Source: JAXGPP01 sp964436865 (lineage in GTDB: Bacteria; Planctomycetota; Planctomycetia; Pirellulales; Thermoguttaceae). Taken from it: a stretch of 51,136 nucleotides of DNA. The translations under genes were made by a program, and so were the position numbers. The stretch lies in the NCBI GenBank assembly GCA_964436865.1, contig CAYTFK010000010.1, positions 1-51,136 of the forward strand, in the 5' to 3' direction. This document shows, in pieces, positions 19,457-31,302 of the stretch (positions are counted from its first letter, which is position 1; the number at the start of each line of letters is the position of its first letter). Below the pieces are notes generated by a model. It did no database searches. It saw nothing but the letters and a program-made list of their open reading frames with translations, and was not told where the DNA came from.

Positions 19457-19496
19457 TCCCGCCGGGACAGCAGCCGCAACTGCTGTCCCGACGGGA
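19457..19496. terminator. Strong hairpin between convergent proS and OmpH-like genes
   Basis: Two 17-base arms (19457-19473 and 19480-19496) with one mismatch and a six-base loop CCGCAA; arm core GGGACAGCAG / CTGCTGTCCC. There is no T-run on either side, so it is not a classic intrinsic terminator, but its place between convergent genes suggests transcription ending or mRNA 3'-end protection for proS. Confidence 0.5.
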
Positions 19497-19613
19497 GGCG
19501 TGTATGGTTGGGGCGGAATCCGATCGCAGTGGGATTGCAGCTCAGAAGACCACGTCGGCCATGGCGGCCGCGTAGAGAGCGATATCCACATTCCGCCGAT
19601 TGGCGCCCTCCGC

Positions 19614-20183
19614 TCACTGGCAGGTGACCGCCCGCTCGATCCGCTCGAGGATGGAACCAGGCCTGTCGTCAGCTTGGGACTCGCCGGCGTCATGCCGTTC
19701 AAAATGATGCACTATACCGGTCTCGAGGCGTTGCGTGCAGCGACGTACGCCTTCGACCACGGAATCGTAGGTGCTTGTGTAGATCCGGGCCTCACGCTGG
19801 CGAAAATCACGCCGTGCCGACTCGGCTCTCACTTCCCAGTCCGCTTCACGGCGAGCCAGGTCGTTGTCGAGGATTCGGTAAGCGGCGGAGCCGGTCTCCA
19901 GCCCCGATAGCTGCCCGCGTTCCTGATCGAGTTGCCGGCGTTCCTCTGCCAGGGCTTCGTCGATGATTTGCTGCCGGCTTCTCAGTTCCTTGAGCGACTG
20001 CCGCATGCCAGTGCGATCACGGATCAGGCGGCCGATATTTACTGCGGCGACACGCACCTGACCGTCAGCACCGGGAAGGGCCGGCAGCCGATCAGCGAGC
20101 GATGCATCGACCACGACGGCGGCCACGGCGAAGCGACGAATTCGGTTTACGGGCGTATAGACGGTTTCTGAAGAGGATCGCAC
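19614..20183 (-). CDS. OmpH/Skp-like periplasmic chaperone-type protein, possibly shortened at the C-terminus
   Basis: 189 residues from ATG 20183. After a hydrophobic N-terminal stretch (FAVAAVVVDASLA) comes the OmpH/Skp pattern: VRVAAVNIGRLIRDRTGMRQSL, then a long charged coiled coil (about 62-135, ELRSRQQIIDEALAEERRQL onward) and the return strand region. Skp-type proteins hold unfolded outer-membrane proteins in the periplasm. The signal sequence is not a clear Sec type. After the TGA at 19614-19616 the same frame stays open for 23 more codons (NRRNVDIALYAAAMADVVF) to a TGA at 19542-19544. That tail could be the normal family C-terminus, meaning a premature stop; uncertain. Lies downstream of kdtA and secA on the same strand. 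Confidence 0.6.
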   Translation of the reverse strand: MRSSSETVYTPVNRIRRFAVAAVVVDASLADRLPALPGADGQVRVAAVNIGRLIRDRTGMRQSLKELRSRQQIIDEALAEERRQLDQERGQLSGLETGSAAYRILDNDLARREADWEVRAESARRDFRQREARIYTSTYDSVVEGVRRCTQRLETGIVHHFERHDAGESQADDRPGSILERIERAVTCQ

Positions 20184-20498
20184 GAATGCATTCCTTTGCT
20201 TGCGAAAGTGGAGAAGAGAGTCCTTTGGGCGTCTTGCCGATCAGGCTGACGCCTGGACTCAAACGCAAGCGGTGTGCCAATCGAGCGTTGCCTGATGGCC
20301 GGCCCCACCGGGAGGCATCCATTACCCCTTACTCAGCAACGACTTACGACCGGCAGCCGAGGCCACGAAGGCTTCATCGGCCACGGGGGCCGATCACGAG
20401 CGTTTGTAGAAACGTCCAAGCCGGCTGTAAGAAATTCCGGGTCTGCGAGTCGTGCCGATTTCGATGGGCGGGGTAGAGATGGGCTGGCATCCCGCTCT
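20184..20498. other. Gene-free stretch between OmpH-like gene and kdtA
   Basis: 315 bases. No convincing gene, tRNA or strong hairpin is seen. Short open frames here are shadows with no family features. It probably carries the promoter of the OmpH-like gene. Confidence 0.4.
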
Positions 20499-21872
20499 TC
20501 ATGGGCGAAGCCCCAAGGGAGCCGCCATCGTGCCGGCCTGCGGTCGCGGCGGAAGGCCATGGGCCGGCTCGGCCCGGCGGTTGTCGTCGACCTGGAGCAG
20601 GCTTTCCAGGCGATCGACCGTCCGAACGGTTGCCCCGAGTTGCTCGGAGACGAGGAGCTTCGCCCGGCGGCCCAGTTCAACCGCAAAAGCAGGATCTTCG
20701 AGCGAGCGGCCGACAAAGCCGGTGAGTTCGTCGCCGTTACGAACCACGACGGCCGCCTGCCGATCGAGCATGGCCGCCACGATGTCGCGGAAGTTCCAGG
20801 TGTTGGGGCCGAAGCTGACCGCCGCGCCGTACGCAGCCGGTTCGATCATGTTCTGCCCGCCGCGATCCCCCATGCTTCCGCCGACGAAAGCGATGCTCGC
20901 CGTACCCCACCACGCGCCCAACTCTCCCACCACATCGACGAGGAGGATGCGGGCGAGCGACTCTGCCCCATCGCGTTCCAGCGCGGTCCGTCGCTGCCAG
21001 GGAAGCCCCGATTCATCGAGTAGACGGGCGACGGCCTCGAAACGATCGGGATGCCGAGGAACGATTACCAGACGCAGTTGCGGCCAAACCGGCGCCAGCT
21101 CCCGAAAAGCGTCCAAAGCGAGCATTTCTTCGGGTTCCTGCGTGCTTCCGGCAAGGAAGACGAAGTCAGCCGGCTGGAAACCGGCCAGCGTCCGCAATCG
21201 CATCGTCGCCACATTCTGGCGATCAGTCTCCGCACCGTCGTACTTCATCGAACCCGTTACGACCACCGCGTCGTCCCGGGCACCCAGGGCGCGAAAGCGG
21301 GCAGCATAGGTCTCGTCCTGCACCGCTATGAGATCGACTGCGCGCAACACGCGGCGTACCAGCGAAGAGATCTTCCGGTACCCGCGAAAACTGCGATCGC
21401 TGAGCCGCCCGTTGATCACCGCCACCCGAGCTCCCTGGTTTTTGGCAGCCTGGATAAAGTTGGGCCACAACTCGAGTTCCGCCAACACCAGCAGATCCGG
21501 TCGAATCCGCCGCAGCGCGCGGTCCACGGCCCAACTGAAGTCCAACGGACAGTAGAAGACTGTGAGTGCCGGGTATTTCTTCTTTGCCAGCGCCATTCCG
21601 GTCATCGTGGTCGTAGAAACAACGCATTCCCAGTCCGGATGGCGGCAGGCGAGTTCCTTGACGAGCGTCGCGAGCAGATTGACCTCGCCCACGCTCACCG
21701 CGTGAAGCCAGAGGCAAGGCCGATTGCCCGTCCGCACCGGGACACAGCCGAGAAGCTTGGCGGCAAAACCCTCGCGGTACTTGCCCTTGCGGATCGCCTG
21801 CCAGGCAAGCCACGGCGAGGCGGCCAGAAGCAGAGCGAGGTACGCGGCATTCAGGAGGAACCTCATGGGCAT
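20499..21872 (-). CDS. kdtA: 3-deoxy-D-manno-octulosonic-acid transferase (KdtA/WaaA)
   Basis: ATG at 21872 has AGGGG five bases upstream; the ATG two codons later (21866) is the alternative. 457 residues: an N-terminal membrane anchor (FLLNAAYLALLLAASPWL) then a GT-B glycosyltransferase. Family marks: LWLHAVSVGEVN (the Glu is the proposed base), YCPLDFSWAVDRALRRIRP, AELELWPNFI, VINGRLSDRSFRGYR, GSMKYD, FLAGSTQEPEE, FVGGSMGDRGGQNMIEPAAYG. It adds Kdo from CMP-Kdo to lipid A at the inner face of the cytoplasmic membrane. The last 30 residues are an extra Pro/Arg-rich tail. Sits 84 bases downstream of secA. Confidence 0.93.
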   Translation of the reverse strand: MPMRFLLNAAYLALLLAASPWLAWQAIRKGKYREGFAAKLLGCVPVRTGNRPCLWLHAVSVGEVNLLATLVKELACRHPDWECVVSTTTMTGMALAKKKYPALTVFYCPLDFSWAVDRALRRIRPDLLVLAELELWPNFIQAAKNQGARVAVINGRLSDRSFRGYRKISSLVRRVLRAVDLIAVQDETYAARFRALGARDDAVVVTGSMKYDGAETDRQNVATMRLRTLAGFQPADFVFLAGSTQEPEEMLALDAFRELAPVWPQLRLVIVPRHPDRFEAVARLLDESGLPWQRRTALERDGAESLARILLVDVVGELGAWWGTASIAFVGGSMGDRGGQNMIEPAAYGAAVSFGPNTWNFRDIVAAMLDRQAAVVVRNGDELTGFVGRSLEDPAFAVELGRRAKLLVSEQLGATVRTVDRLESLLQVDDNRRAEPAHGLPPRPQAGTMAAPLGLRP

Positions 21873-21956
21873 CCATTCCCCTATCGCCGGGCAGATTGCC
21901 AAGCCGACGCAGGCCGGGCCACCTGCCTGATAGTGTCTTTCGCAGCCCAAGCGGCA

Positions 21957-25646
<3,690 letters not shown>

Positions 25647-25677
25647 GTTTCAATCCACGCTCCCGGCCACGAGCGAT
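25647..25677 (-). repeat. Solitary CRISPR-repeat-like sequence (type I-C-like) abutting secA
   Basis: On the minus strand this 31-base stretch ends GCGTGGATTGAAAC, the typical 3' end of type I-C CRISPR repeats, and is followed at once by the secA ATG. CGCTC and GAGCG can pair as a short stem, as in real repeats. There is only one copy, no spacer array and no cas gene in the window. It lies in the secA mRNA leader and contains the only plausible ribosome-binding site (GGGAG). Confidence 0.5.
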
Positions 25678-25735
25678 TAAGAGACAGATACATACACCAC
25701 CCGGCGCGCCACGAGTGGCATGCAATGATACCCAG

Positions 25736-25826
25736 ATTGGGGGAGCAGGGTAACTCCAATTGCGCAAATTTATACGTTTCTGTTACGACTGGTCAATAAG
25801 GGTTGTTCGATTCCCTCTCCCCCAAT
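25736..25826. repeat. Inverted-repeat element in the secA / MBL divergent region
   Basis: ATTGGGGGAG (25736-25745) is perfectly complementary to CTCCCCCAAT (25817-25826). AGGG (25747-25750) continues the pairing with CCCT (25813-25816) after one bulged base, so a 14-pair stem closes about 62 bases. The secA promoter lies inside. It superficially resembles a tRNA end (GTTCGATTCCC) but no T-stem, D-arm or anticodon arm folds. Confidence 0.45.
25769..25796 (-). promoter_or_regulatory. Promoter for secA
   Basis: Minus strand: -35 TTGACC (25796-25791), 16-base spacer, -10 TATAAA (25774-25769). Transcription would begin near 25762, giving a leader of about 115 bases with a GCCAC/GTGGC hairpin (25708-25719) and the CRISPR-like repeat. 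Good match at both boxes. A palindrome TTGCGCAA (25760-25767) lies right at the expected start point and could be an operator. Confidence 0.5.
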
Positions 25827-25941
25827 GGAGGAAATGAACTCCAGCGACACTTGTCGCTTTCCCGGCGGATTCAGACAATATCCCATTTCGCCGTCCGGAA
25901 CGCCGTAACAACATTTCGAACGCTTTCCCAGGGGCCCCATT

Positions 25942-26748
25942 TTGCCCAAGGACACACTCAACGAGTGCATCGCCGGCCAGCTCGTCTTCCTGGGAACCGG
26001 AACGTCGCATGGTGTGCCGATGATCGGATGCGGCTGCGAGACCTGCACCAGTGGCGATCCGCGCAACCATCGCACCCGCTGCTCGGTGGTGCTCGGGTTG
26101 CCGGAGGGAAACCTGCTCATCGACACGCCGCCCGAACTGCGGATTCAATTCACGCGCGAGCGGATCGGCGTGGCGCATGGGATACTTTACACCCACGGGC
26201 ATGCGGACCATCTGTTCGGGCTCGACGATGTGCGGATCTTCCCACGCTACCTCGACCATGTGTTGCCGGTGTACTGCGAGGAGAATGTCGAGCACATTAT
26301 CCGACGGGCTTTCAGCTACGCCTTCGATCCGGAGGTGCAGGCCTATCCGGCCGGTGGAATACCGAAGCTCATCTTCCGCCGAATTGGCCTGGAGCCGTTT
26401 GGTGCCCTGGGAAGCGTTGTGCGTCCCGTGCGTCTGCTCCATGGACGGCTGCCGGTACTCGGATTTCGCGTCGGCAACATCGCCTACTGCACCGACGTCA
26501 AGACTATCCCGCCGGAAAGCGAAACGGCGCTTGGTGGGCTTGACGTGCTGATCCTCGACTGCCTCCGCCGCGAACCGCACGTGACCCACATGAATTGGGA
26601 TGAGGCGCTCGAGGCGGTCGCGCGGCTCGCTCCGCGACGCGCGATCTTCACCCATATCTCCCACCGTCTGGAACACGAGGCCACCAGTCGGGAGCTACCG
26701 CCGGGCGTTGAACTGGCCTATGATGGCCTCCGCATTCCCCTTTCGTGA
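25942..26748 (+). CDS. MBL-fold metallo-hydrolase, PhnP-like
   Basis: 268 residues. The likely start is TTG at 25942: GGGG lies seven bases upstream and the first in-frame ATG comes only inside the conserved region. The first strand VFLGTGTSHGVPMIGC is followed by CGCETC, the zinc-binding cysteine loop seen in PhnP-type phosphodiesterases, then LIDTPPELR, the metal motif THGHADHLFGLDD, TDVKTIPPES, LILDCLRREPHVTHM and FTHISHRLEHE. PhnP opens cyclic ribose phosphates in phosphonate use, but no phn genes are here, so the substrate is open: a cyclic phosphodiester is likely. Followed after 29 bases by the UDP-sugar pyrophosphorylase. Confidence 0.82.
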   Translation: MPKDTLNECIAGQLVFLGTGTSHGVPMIGCGCETCTSGDPRNHRTRCSVVLGLPEGNLLIDTPPELRIQFTRERIGVAHGILYTHGHADHLFGLDDVRIFPRYLDHVLPVYCEENVEHIIRRAFSYAFDPEVQAYPAGGIPKLIFRRIGLEPFGALGSVVRPVRLLHGRLPVLGFRVGNIAYCTDVKTIPPESETALGGLDVLILDCLRREPHVTHMNWDEALEAVARLAPRRAIFTHISHRLEHEATSRELPPGVELAYDGLRIPLS

Positions 26749-26777
26749 GCCGGTTTCGGCTTGATGTCTGACTGACC

Positions 26778-28172
26778 ATGAAGAACCAATTGCTTGCTCT
26801 GCTGACACCTTACGGCCAGGAACACCTCCTGGCGTTCTGGGATCGGCTGAACGCGGAGCAACAGGCGTTGCTGGCCGATGAAATCGGGCAACTCGACCTT
26901 CCGCTCATCGCTCGCCTGCTGACGGCCGAGTTCCAAGAGCACGTCCGCGACCTCGCGAATCGAGCGCATGAACCCGCGGCATTGAGGCTCGACGACCCGA
27001 AAAAGCGGTTTGCGCGCGCCGACGCCCGGCAGCGCGGCGCGAATGCGTTGCGGGCCGGCCACATGGCCGCATTGGTGGTCGCTGGTGGGCAGGGGACTCG
27101 GCTTGGCTTCGATCATCCCAAAGGCATGTACCCGATCGGACCGATCTCGGGGGCATCGCTCTTCCAGATCCATGTGGAGAAGGTGCTGGCAGCAAGCCGC
27201 CGGTACGGCGTCGAGATCCCGCTCTGCGTGATGACAAGTCCGGCCACGCACGACGAGACAGTGGACTTCTTCGCTGAGAATGGCCGTTTTGGCCTGCCGC
27301 AGTCGGCTTTGCATGTTTTCTGCCAGGGAACGATGCCCGCGGTGGACGCGGGTACGGGCAAAATCCTGCTGGAATCGCCACATCACATCGCCCTCAGTCC
27401 CGACGGCCACGGCGGCATGCTGGCGGCGATCTCCCGCAGCGGCGTGCTCGATGAGCTGCAATCCCGCGGCATCCGGCAGTTGTTCTATTTCCAGGTCGAC
27501 AATCCGCTGGTCGACGTCTGTGGTGCGGAATTCGTCGGTTATCACCTGCTCGCCGGCTCGGAAATGACCACGCAAGTGGTCGCCAAGCACGATCCGCTGG
27601 AGCGAGTGGGCAACGTGGTGAGCGTGGACGGACGGTTGCACGTGATCGAGTACAGCGACTTACCCGAAGAGGTCGCCCGCCGCCGCAACTCGGATGGCTC
27701 GCTGGAGATCTGGGCCGGCAGCATCGCGGTGCATGTGATCGAGGTCGGGTTTCTCGCCCGTGTGTCGCACCGGGCTGACGCTTTGCCCTTCCATCGCGCC
27801 TCTAAGAAGGTGGCTCATGTCGACTCGTCCGGAAGAATAGTCAATCCGGAGAAGCCCAACGCCGTGAAGTTCGAGCGTTTCATTTTCGACCTGTTGCCGA
27901 TGGCCGAGAATGCCATTGTCGTCGAGGTGAACCCCGCCAAGGCTTTCGCTCCGCTCAAGAATGCGGCAGGGGCCGAGAAGGACACCCCCGAATCGGTCCG
28001 CGGACAGTTGATTGCCCTTCACCGCGAGTGGCTCCTCCGGGCCGGAGCCCACCTGGCGGGCGACGTGGCGGTGGAGATCAGCCCGCTGTTTGCACTCGAC
28101 GAGGAGGAAGTGATCGAGCGAATCCAGCCGGGTACGGCAGTTGTGGAACCCACCTACTTCTGCAAGGCGTAG
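26778..28172 (+). CDS. UDPGP-type UDP-N-acetylhexosamine pyrophosphorylase, eukaryote-like
   Basis: 464 residues from ATG 26778. The signature GGQGTRLGFDHPKGMYPI (103-120) is that of the UDPGP type 1 family, as in eukaryotic UAP1/AGX, not the bacterial GlmU. Further marks: LCVMTSPATHDETVDFF, QGTMPAVD, SPDGHGGMLAAI, FYFQVDNPLVDV, GNVVSVDGRLHVIEYSDLP, NAVKFERFIFDLLPMA (UAP1-type sugar-site region). It makes a UDP-sugar (most likely UDP-GlcNAc) from UTP and the sugar 1-phosphate in the cytoplasm, for wall or lipopolysaccharide precursors. Between a metallo-hydrolase (29-base gap) and a GDP-mannose-forming enzyme (36-base gap), likely one operon. Confidence 0.88.
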   Translation: MKNQLLALLTPYGQEHLLAFWDRLNAEQQALLADEIGQLDLPLIARLLTAEFQEHVRDLANRAHEPAALRLDDPKKRFARADARQRGANALRAGHMAALVVAGGQGTRLGFDHPKGMYPIGPISGASLFQIHVEKVLAASRRYGVEIPLCVMTSPATHDETVDFFAENGRFGLPQSALHVFCQGTMPAVDAGTGKILLESPHHIALSPDGHGGMLAAISRSGVLDELQSRGIRQLFYFQVDNPLVDVCGAEFVGYHLLAGSEMTTQVVAKHDPLERVGNVVSVDGRLHVIEYSDLPEEVARRRNSDGSLEIWAGSIAVHVIEVGFLARVSHRADALPFHRASKKVAHVDSSGRIVNPEKPNAVKFERFIFDLLPMAENAIVVEVNPAKAFAPLKNAAGAEKDTPESVRGQLIALHREWLLRAGAHLAGDVAVEISPLFALDEEEVIERIQPGTAVVEPTYFCKA

Positions 28173-28208
28173 GGGCCACAGTGCCCGACTTTCATTCATC
28201 GCCCCCAA

Positions 28209-29315
28209 ATGCGTCGAACAACCATGCTCTATGCCGTCATCATGGCCGGAGGGTCCGGAACGCGGTTGTGGCCGGAGAGCCGGCGTCTGAAGCCCAAGCA
28301 ACTGCTGCGGTTGGCGACCGACCGTACGATGATCCAGGCCACCGTCGACCGGCTTGGAGGTCTGATACCGCCTGATCGGATCATCGTCGCCACGACGCGT
28401 GAACTGGCGGCTTCCGTTCACGAACAGCTCAGCCAGTTGCCGCGCGACGCGATCCTGGCGGAGCCCTGTCCACGAAATACGGCTCCGTGCATCGGTCTGG
28501 CAGCGAACCGCATCATCCGCGAGGCGCCGGAGGCGGTCATGGCCGTGATGCCGGCGGACCACGCGATCGAGCCGGCCGAGGCGTTCCAGGCGGCGTTGCG
28601 CCAGGCGGAACGACTGGTCGAAGCGAGCCCCGGGCGGCTGGTTACATTCGGCATCAAGCCGACCTACCCGGCAGAATCCTTCGGCTATATCGAGCGCGGC
28701 GAACCGCTGGCGGAAGCCGTTGCGGGCGACGCTCCGGCGTTCACCGTCAGCAAGTTCCACGAGAAGCCCGATCGGCCGGCTGCCGCCGGATATCTTGCGG
28801 CCGGCAAGTACTACTGGAACTCGGGGATCTTCGTGTGGAAGGCCCGCACGATCCGCGATGCGCTGGCTCGCTGCGAACCGGGAATGTCTGCCCACCTCGA
28901 CAAGATCGCCGCCGCGGTCGATCTGCCGGGCTTCGAGGCGGTACTGAAAAGCGAGTTTGCCGCCATCGAAGGCAAGTCCATCGACTACGCCGTGATGGAA
29001 CGTCACGATGATGTGGCGGTGATCGAGGCGCCGTTCACCTGGGATGACGTGGGAAGCTGGCGGGCAATTGAACGCCTTCGCCCACCGGGCGAGCACGACA
29101 ACCGCATCGACGCCGCGCGATGCCTGACGATCGATGCTAGCGGCACCATCGTCCGCGTGAGCGATCCCCGCCACGTCGTCGCACTGCTGGGCGTAAAAAA
29201 CTTGATCGTAATCAGCACCCCCGACGCAACGCTGATCGCCGACAAAGAGAACGAAGAATCAGTGCGGCAAGTGATTGCGGAACTGAAGCGTCGCGGGTGG
29301 GACGAGTATTTGTAG
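28209..29315 (+). CDS. manC: Mannose-1-phosphate guanylyltransferase
   Basis: 368 residues from ATG 28209; the ATG at 28224 (MLYAVIMAGG) is an equally likely start since neither has a clear ribosome-binding site. Nucleotidyltransferase motif GGSGTRLWPESRRLKPKQ (14-31), then EPCPRNTAPCIGLAA, VMPADHAI, FGIKPTYPAESFGYIERG, FHEKPD, YYWNSGIFVWKA, IDYAVMER and TWDDVGSW, all hallmarks of the GMP family; the C-terminus is a short beta-helix and there is no phosphomannose isomerase fusion. Makes GDP-mannose from GTP and mannose-1-phosphate in the cytoplasm, feeding fucose/rhamnose/mannose glycans. Last gene of the rightward group; ends before a hairpin shared with the convergent DUF4340 gene. Confidence 0.93.
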   Translation: MRRTTMLYAVIMAGGSGTRLWPESRRLKPKQLLRLATDRTMIQATVDRLGGLIPPDRIIVATTRELAASVHEQLSQLPRDAILAEPCPRNTAPCIGLAANRIIREAPEAVMAVMPADHAIEPAEAFQAALRQAERLVEASPGRLVTFGIKPTYPAESFGYIERGEPLAEAVAGDAPAFTVSKFHEKPDRPAAAGYLAAGKYYWNSGIFVWKARTIRDALARCEPGMSAHLDKIAAAVDLPGFEAVLKSEFAAIEGKSIDYAVMERHDDVAVIEAPFTWDDVGSWRAIERLRPPGEHDNRIDAARCLTIDASGTIVRVSDPRHVVALLGVKNLIVISTPDATLIADKENEESVRQVIAELKRRGWDEYL

Positions 29316-29365
29316 AGCGACGCAGCATGTCGGCGCGGCGGAGTCCCGGATACAAAGGCAGCGAC

Positions 29366-29392
29366 CCGGGGAGGACCGAAAGCCCTCTCCGG
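29366..29392. terminator. Hairpin between convergent manC and DUF4340 genes
   Basis: Nine-pair stem CCGGGGAGG (29366-29374) with CCTCTCCGG (29384-29392), one G-U pair, nine-base loop. No T-run follows. Its place between two convergent genes suggests a two-way terminator. Confidence 0.4.
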
Positions 29393-29440
29393 ATCGCGTG
29401 ATTTCGGACTCGAAGCGCGGTCGCCGCCCGGCGGACTACT

Positions 29441-31162
29441 CTACTCTTTATCCAGGCCGGCTTTCAGCTCCTGGAAATCTTCGGGCAGGTGCGTCTCCTC
29501 AGCCGGCTTGGCCATCTCAGCGGGCGGAGCCACGTCGGCCGCGTTTCCGGAAGGACTAGCGCCGGCCCCCTCGGTACCAGTGGCGGCCTTGGCTTCCTTC
29601 TTCTTGACGATGTCGCCGCGGCCGAGGTGGATCTTTTTGTAGACATCGTCGGAGATTACGTAGTACCAGCCGGCAAAACGGGCATTGAGTTCCTCGACCC
29701 GTTCCTTGCCCTTCTTGAGCTTATCCTGGTAATCGTCTTCCTTGCGCTTGTTTTCCTTCTCGATCCGCTCGCGCTCGGCTTTCAGTTCGGCTTCGGTCTT
29801 CTCGGGTTTCTTCTCCTCGGCTGCCTTTTCATCGTCGCCCTGGTCCGCGGGTTTCTCCGCGTCAGCCTCGGCAGAAGTCGCTTCATCCTTCTTCTCCGCG
29901 GCCGCGTCTTTCTCCGCATCCTTTTCGTCGTCGGCGGCCGCGTCGTTGGCCTTTTCAGCGGGTTTCTCCTCAGGAAGCGGTTCGAGTTGCGGCTTCTCGA
30001 TCGCGCTCTCGTTGAATTCGGCGACCACGAACAGGTAGCGGTTCATACCCGATGAAGCCTGGGGTTTGCTTGCGTCGGCGCCGGCCGGTGTGTCCTCTGC
30101 CGAAGCGATGCCGCCAAACCGCAGCACGTACTGCACGCCGTCCTTCATCAGCACCCGGAACTCGCCGTCGTTGGAGACCAGCTCGTAGCGATTTCCGATT
30201 CGGGCGGGGTAAAAACCGGCATCGGTCAAGGACTGTAGTCCTTCATCATCCTTCGGCAGCGATTCGCCGAGCTTCAGATCGGCGCTGAGACCGGCCGGTT
30301 TCGGCTTGACATCGACGATCTTCAGATCGTCGATGGCCGTCTTCATGGCATCGAGCTTCGCGGTGTCAAGCTCTTCGTCGTCCCCGAGTCCCTGCGGTTC
30401 GTACTCGCGTCCCTTGAACACCAGGTCCTCGGTCAGCTTCCACTTCGGGTCGCCGGTGTCGTTGTACTCGACCGTCATCTTGCCGCGCGGGTTCTGGGTC
30501 CCGGCGAGCACGTCAACCGAATAGTCGTTGATCTCTACCCGCTTGATGTCCCAACTGTTGAGCTTCAGCAGGTCTTTCTCGATCCAGTCCTCGAACTTGG
30601 TCGAGATCTTGTCGGTCTTCACAGCCACCGTATACACCGGATCCTGCCCAACGCGGCGAACGTAGTGCAGTCCTTCGCGGCCTTCGACCTGTTTGCCGAC
30701 AATCAGCGAGACGAGAGCTTTGTCATTCTTGTCGCGCAAGACGACACGAGTGCCCACGCCAGTGGTTCCCGATTTCAGCGTCTTGGGATCCGGATCCACA
30801 ACGCCGTACAGGGCGTGGTCGCCTGGCGAGTCGCTGCGATTCTCGAGGATCTTCAGTCCCATCAGCCCCGTGGCGACATCGGCCAACTGGTTCTGGGCGT
30901 CGGCCGGGTAGTTGTCGTGCGAGGGAATCGACCACTGATTGTTGACCTGGGCCACTTTGAACGGCCGGACGGTCGCGGTCGCCTCATCGTACTTGATCAC
31001 CTCCAGGCTGGCCGCCTCCAGCGGATCGAATTCCGGGAACAACAGGCCGCCCGGCTGTTCCGCCTGGCTCACGTCTCGATAGTCTGGGCTGCTGAACCAG
31101 GCGATGAGGGCCACCGCCACGGCTGCGGCGACGAAGCTTAGAGTTTTGGTGTTCTCTTTCAT
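29441..31162 (-). CDS. DUF4340 domain protein of the GldA/GldFG ABC module
   Basis: 573 residues from ATG 31162. One N-terminal membrane helix (about 7-24) anchors a periplasmic part: DUF4340 repeats (FDPLEAASLEVIKYD, WSIPSHDNYPAD, YVRRVGQDPVYTVAVKTDKIS, FEDWIEKDLLKLNSWDI, TDAGFYPARIGNRYELVSNDGEF). Residues 395-490 are a very charged Glu/Lys/Ala/Asp-rich stretch predicted to be a long helix or disordered, followed by FAGWYYVISDDVYKKIHLGR. Members of this family are found with Gld-type ABC genes, here just upstream on the same strand (140-base gap). Function unknown; probably a partner of the GldG-like part in the periplasm. Ribosome-binding AGGAG is 13 bases away, so translation may be weak. 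Confidence 0.8.
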   Translation of the reverse strand: MKENTKTLSFVAAAVAVALIAWFSSPDYRDVSQAEQPGGLLFPEFDPLEAASLEVIKYDEATATVRPFKVAQVNNQWSIPSHDNYPADAQNQLADVATGLMGLKILENRSDSPGDHALYGVVDPDPKTLKSGTTGVGTRVVLRDKNDKALVSLIVGKQVEGREGLHYVRRVGQDPVYTVAVKTDKISTKFEDWIEKDLLKLNSWDIKRVEINDYSVDVLAGTQNPRGKMTVEYNDTGDPKWKLTEDLVFKGREYEPQGLGDDEELDTAKLDAMKTAIDDLKIVDVKPKPAGLSADLKLGESLPKDDEGLQSLTDAGFYPARIGNRYELVSNDGEFRVLMKDGVQYVLRFGGIASAEDTPAGADASKPQASSGMNRYLFVVAEFNESAIEKPQLEPLPEEKPAEKANDAAADDEKDAEKDAAAEKKDEATSAEADAEKPADQGDDEKAAEEKKPEKTEAELKAERERIEKENKRKEDDYQDKLKKGKERVEELNARFAGWYYVISDDVYKKIHLGRGDIVKKKEAKAATGTEGAGASPSGNAADVAPPAEMAKPAEETHLPEDFQELKAGLDKE

Positions 31163-31302
31163 GGTAGTTGGCTATCTCCTCGTTCGTGGCCCGTCTCACT
31201 GCGGGCGGACGACGGATGCTACTGGCATGTGATGTCTGTATCGGAAGTCGTTTCGGAGCCGCACGGAGGCGACCCGAAAGCGCTCGTCGACGACCGGGCG
31301 TC

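Noticed and set aside
19614..19616. TGA of the OmpH-like gene as selenocysteine codon
   Set aside because: No reason to expect selenium chemistry in an OmpH/Skp-type coiled coil and no SECIS-like hairpin directly after it was recognised.
25647..25826. CRISPR array or tRNA in the secA/MBL region
   Set aside because: Only one repeat-like copy and no spacers. The T-loop-like GTTCGATTCCC with a pairing acceptor-like stem lacks a matching T-stem, D-arm and anticodon arm.
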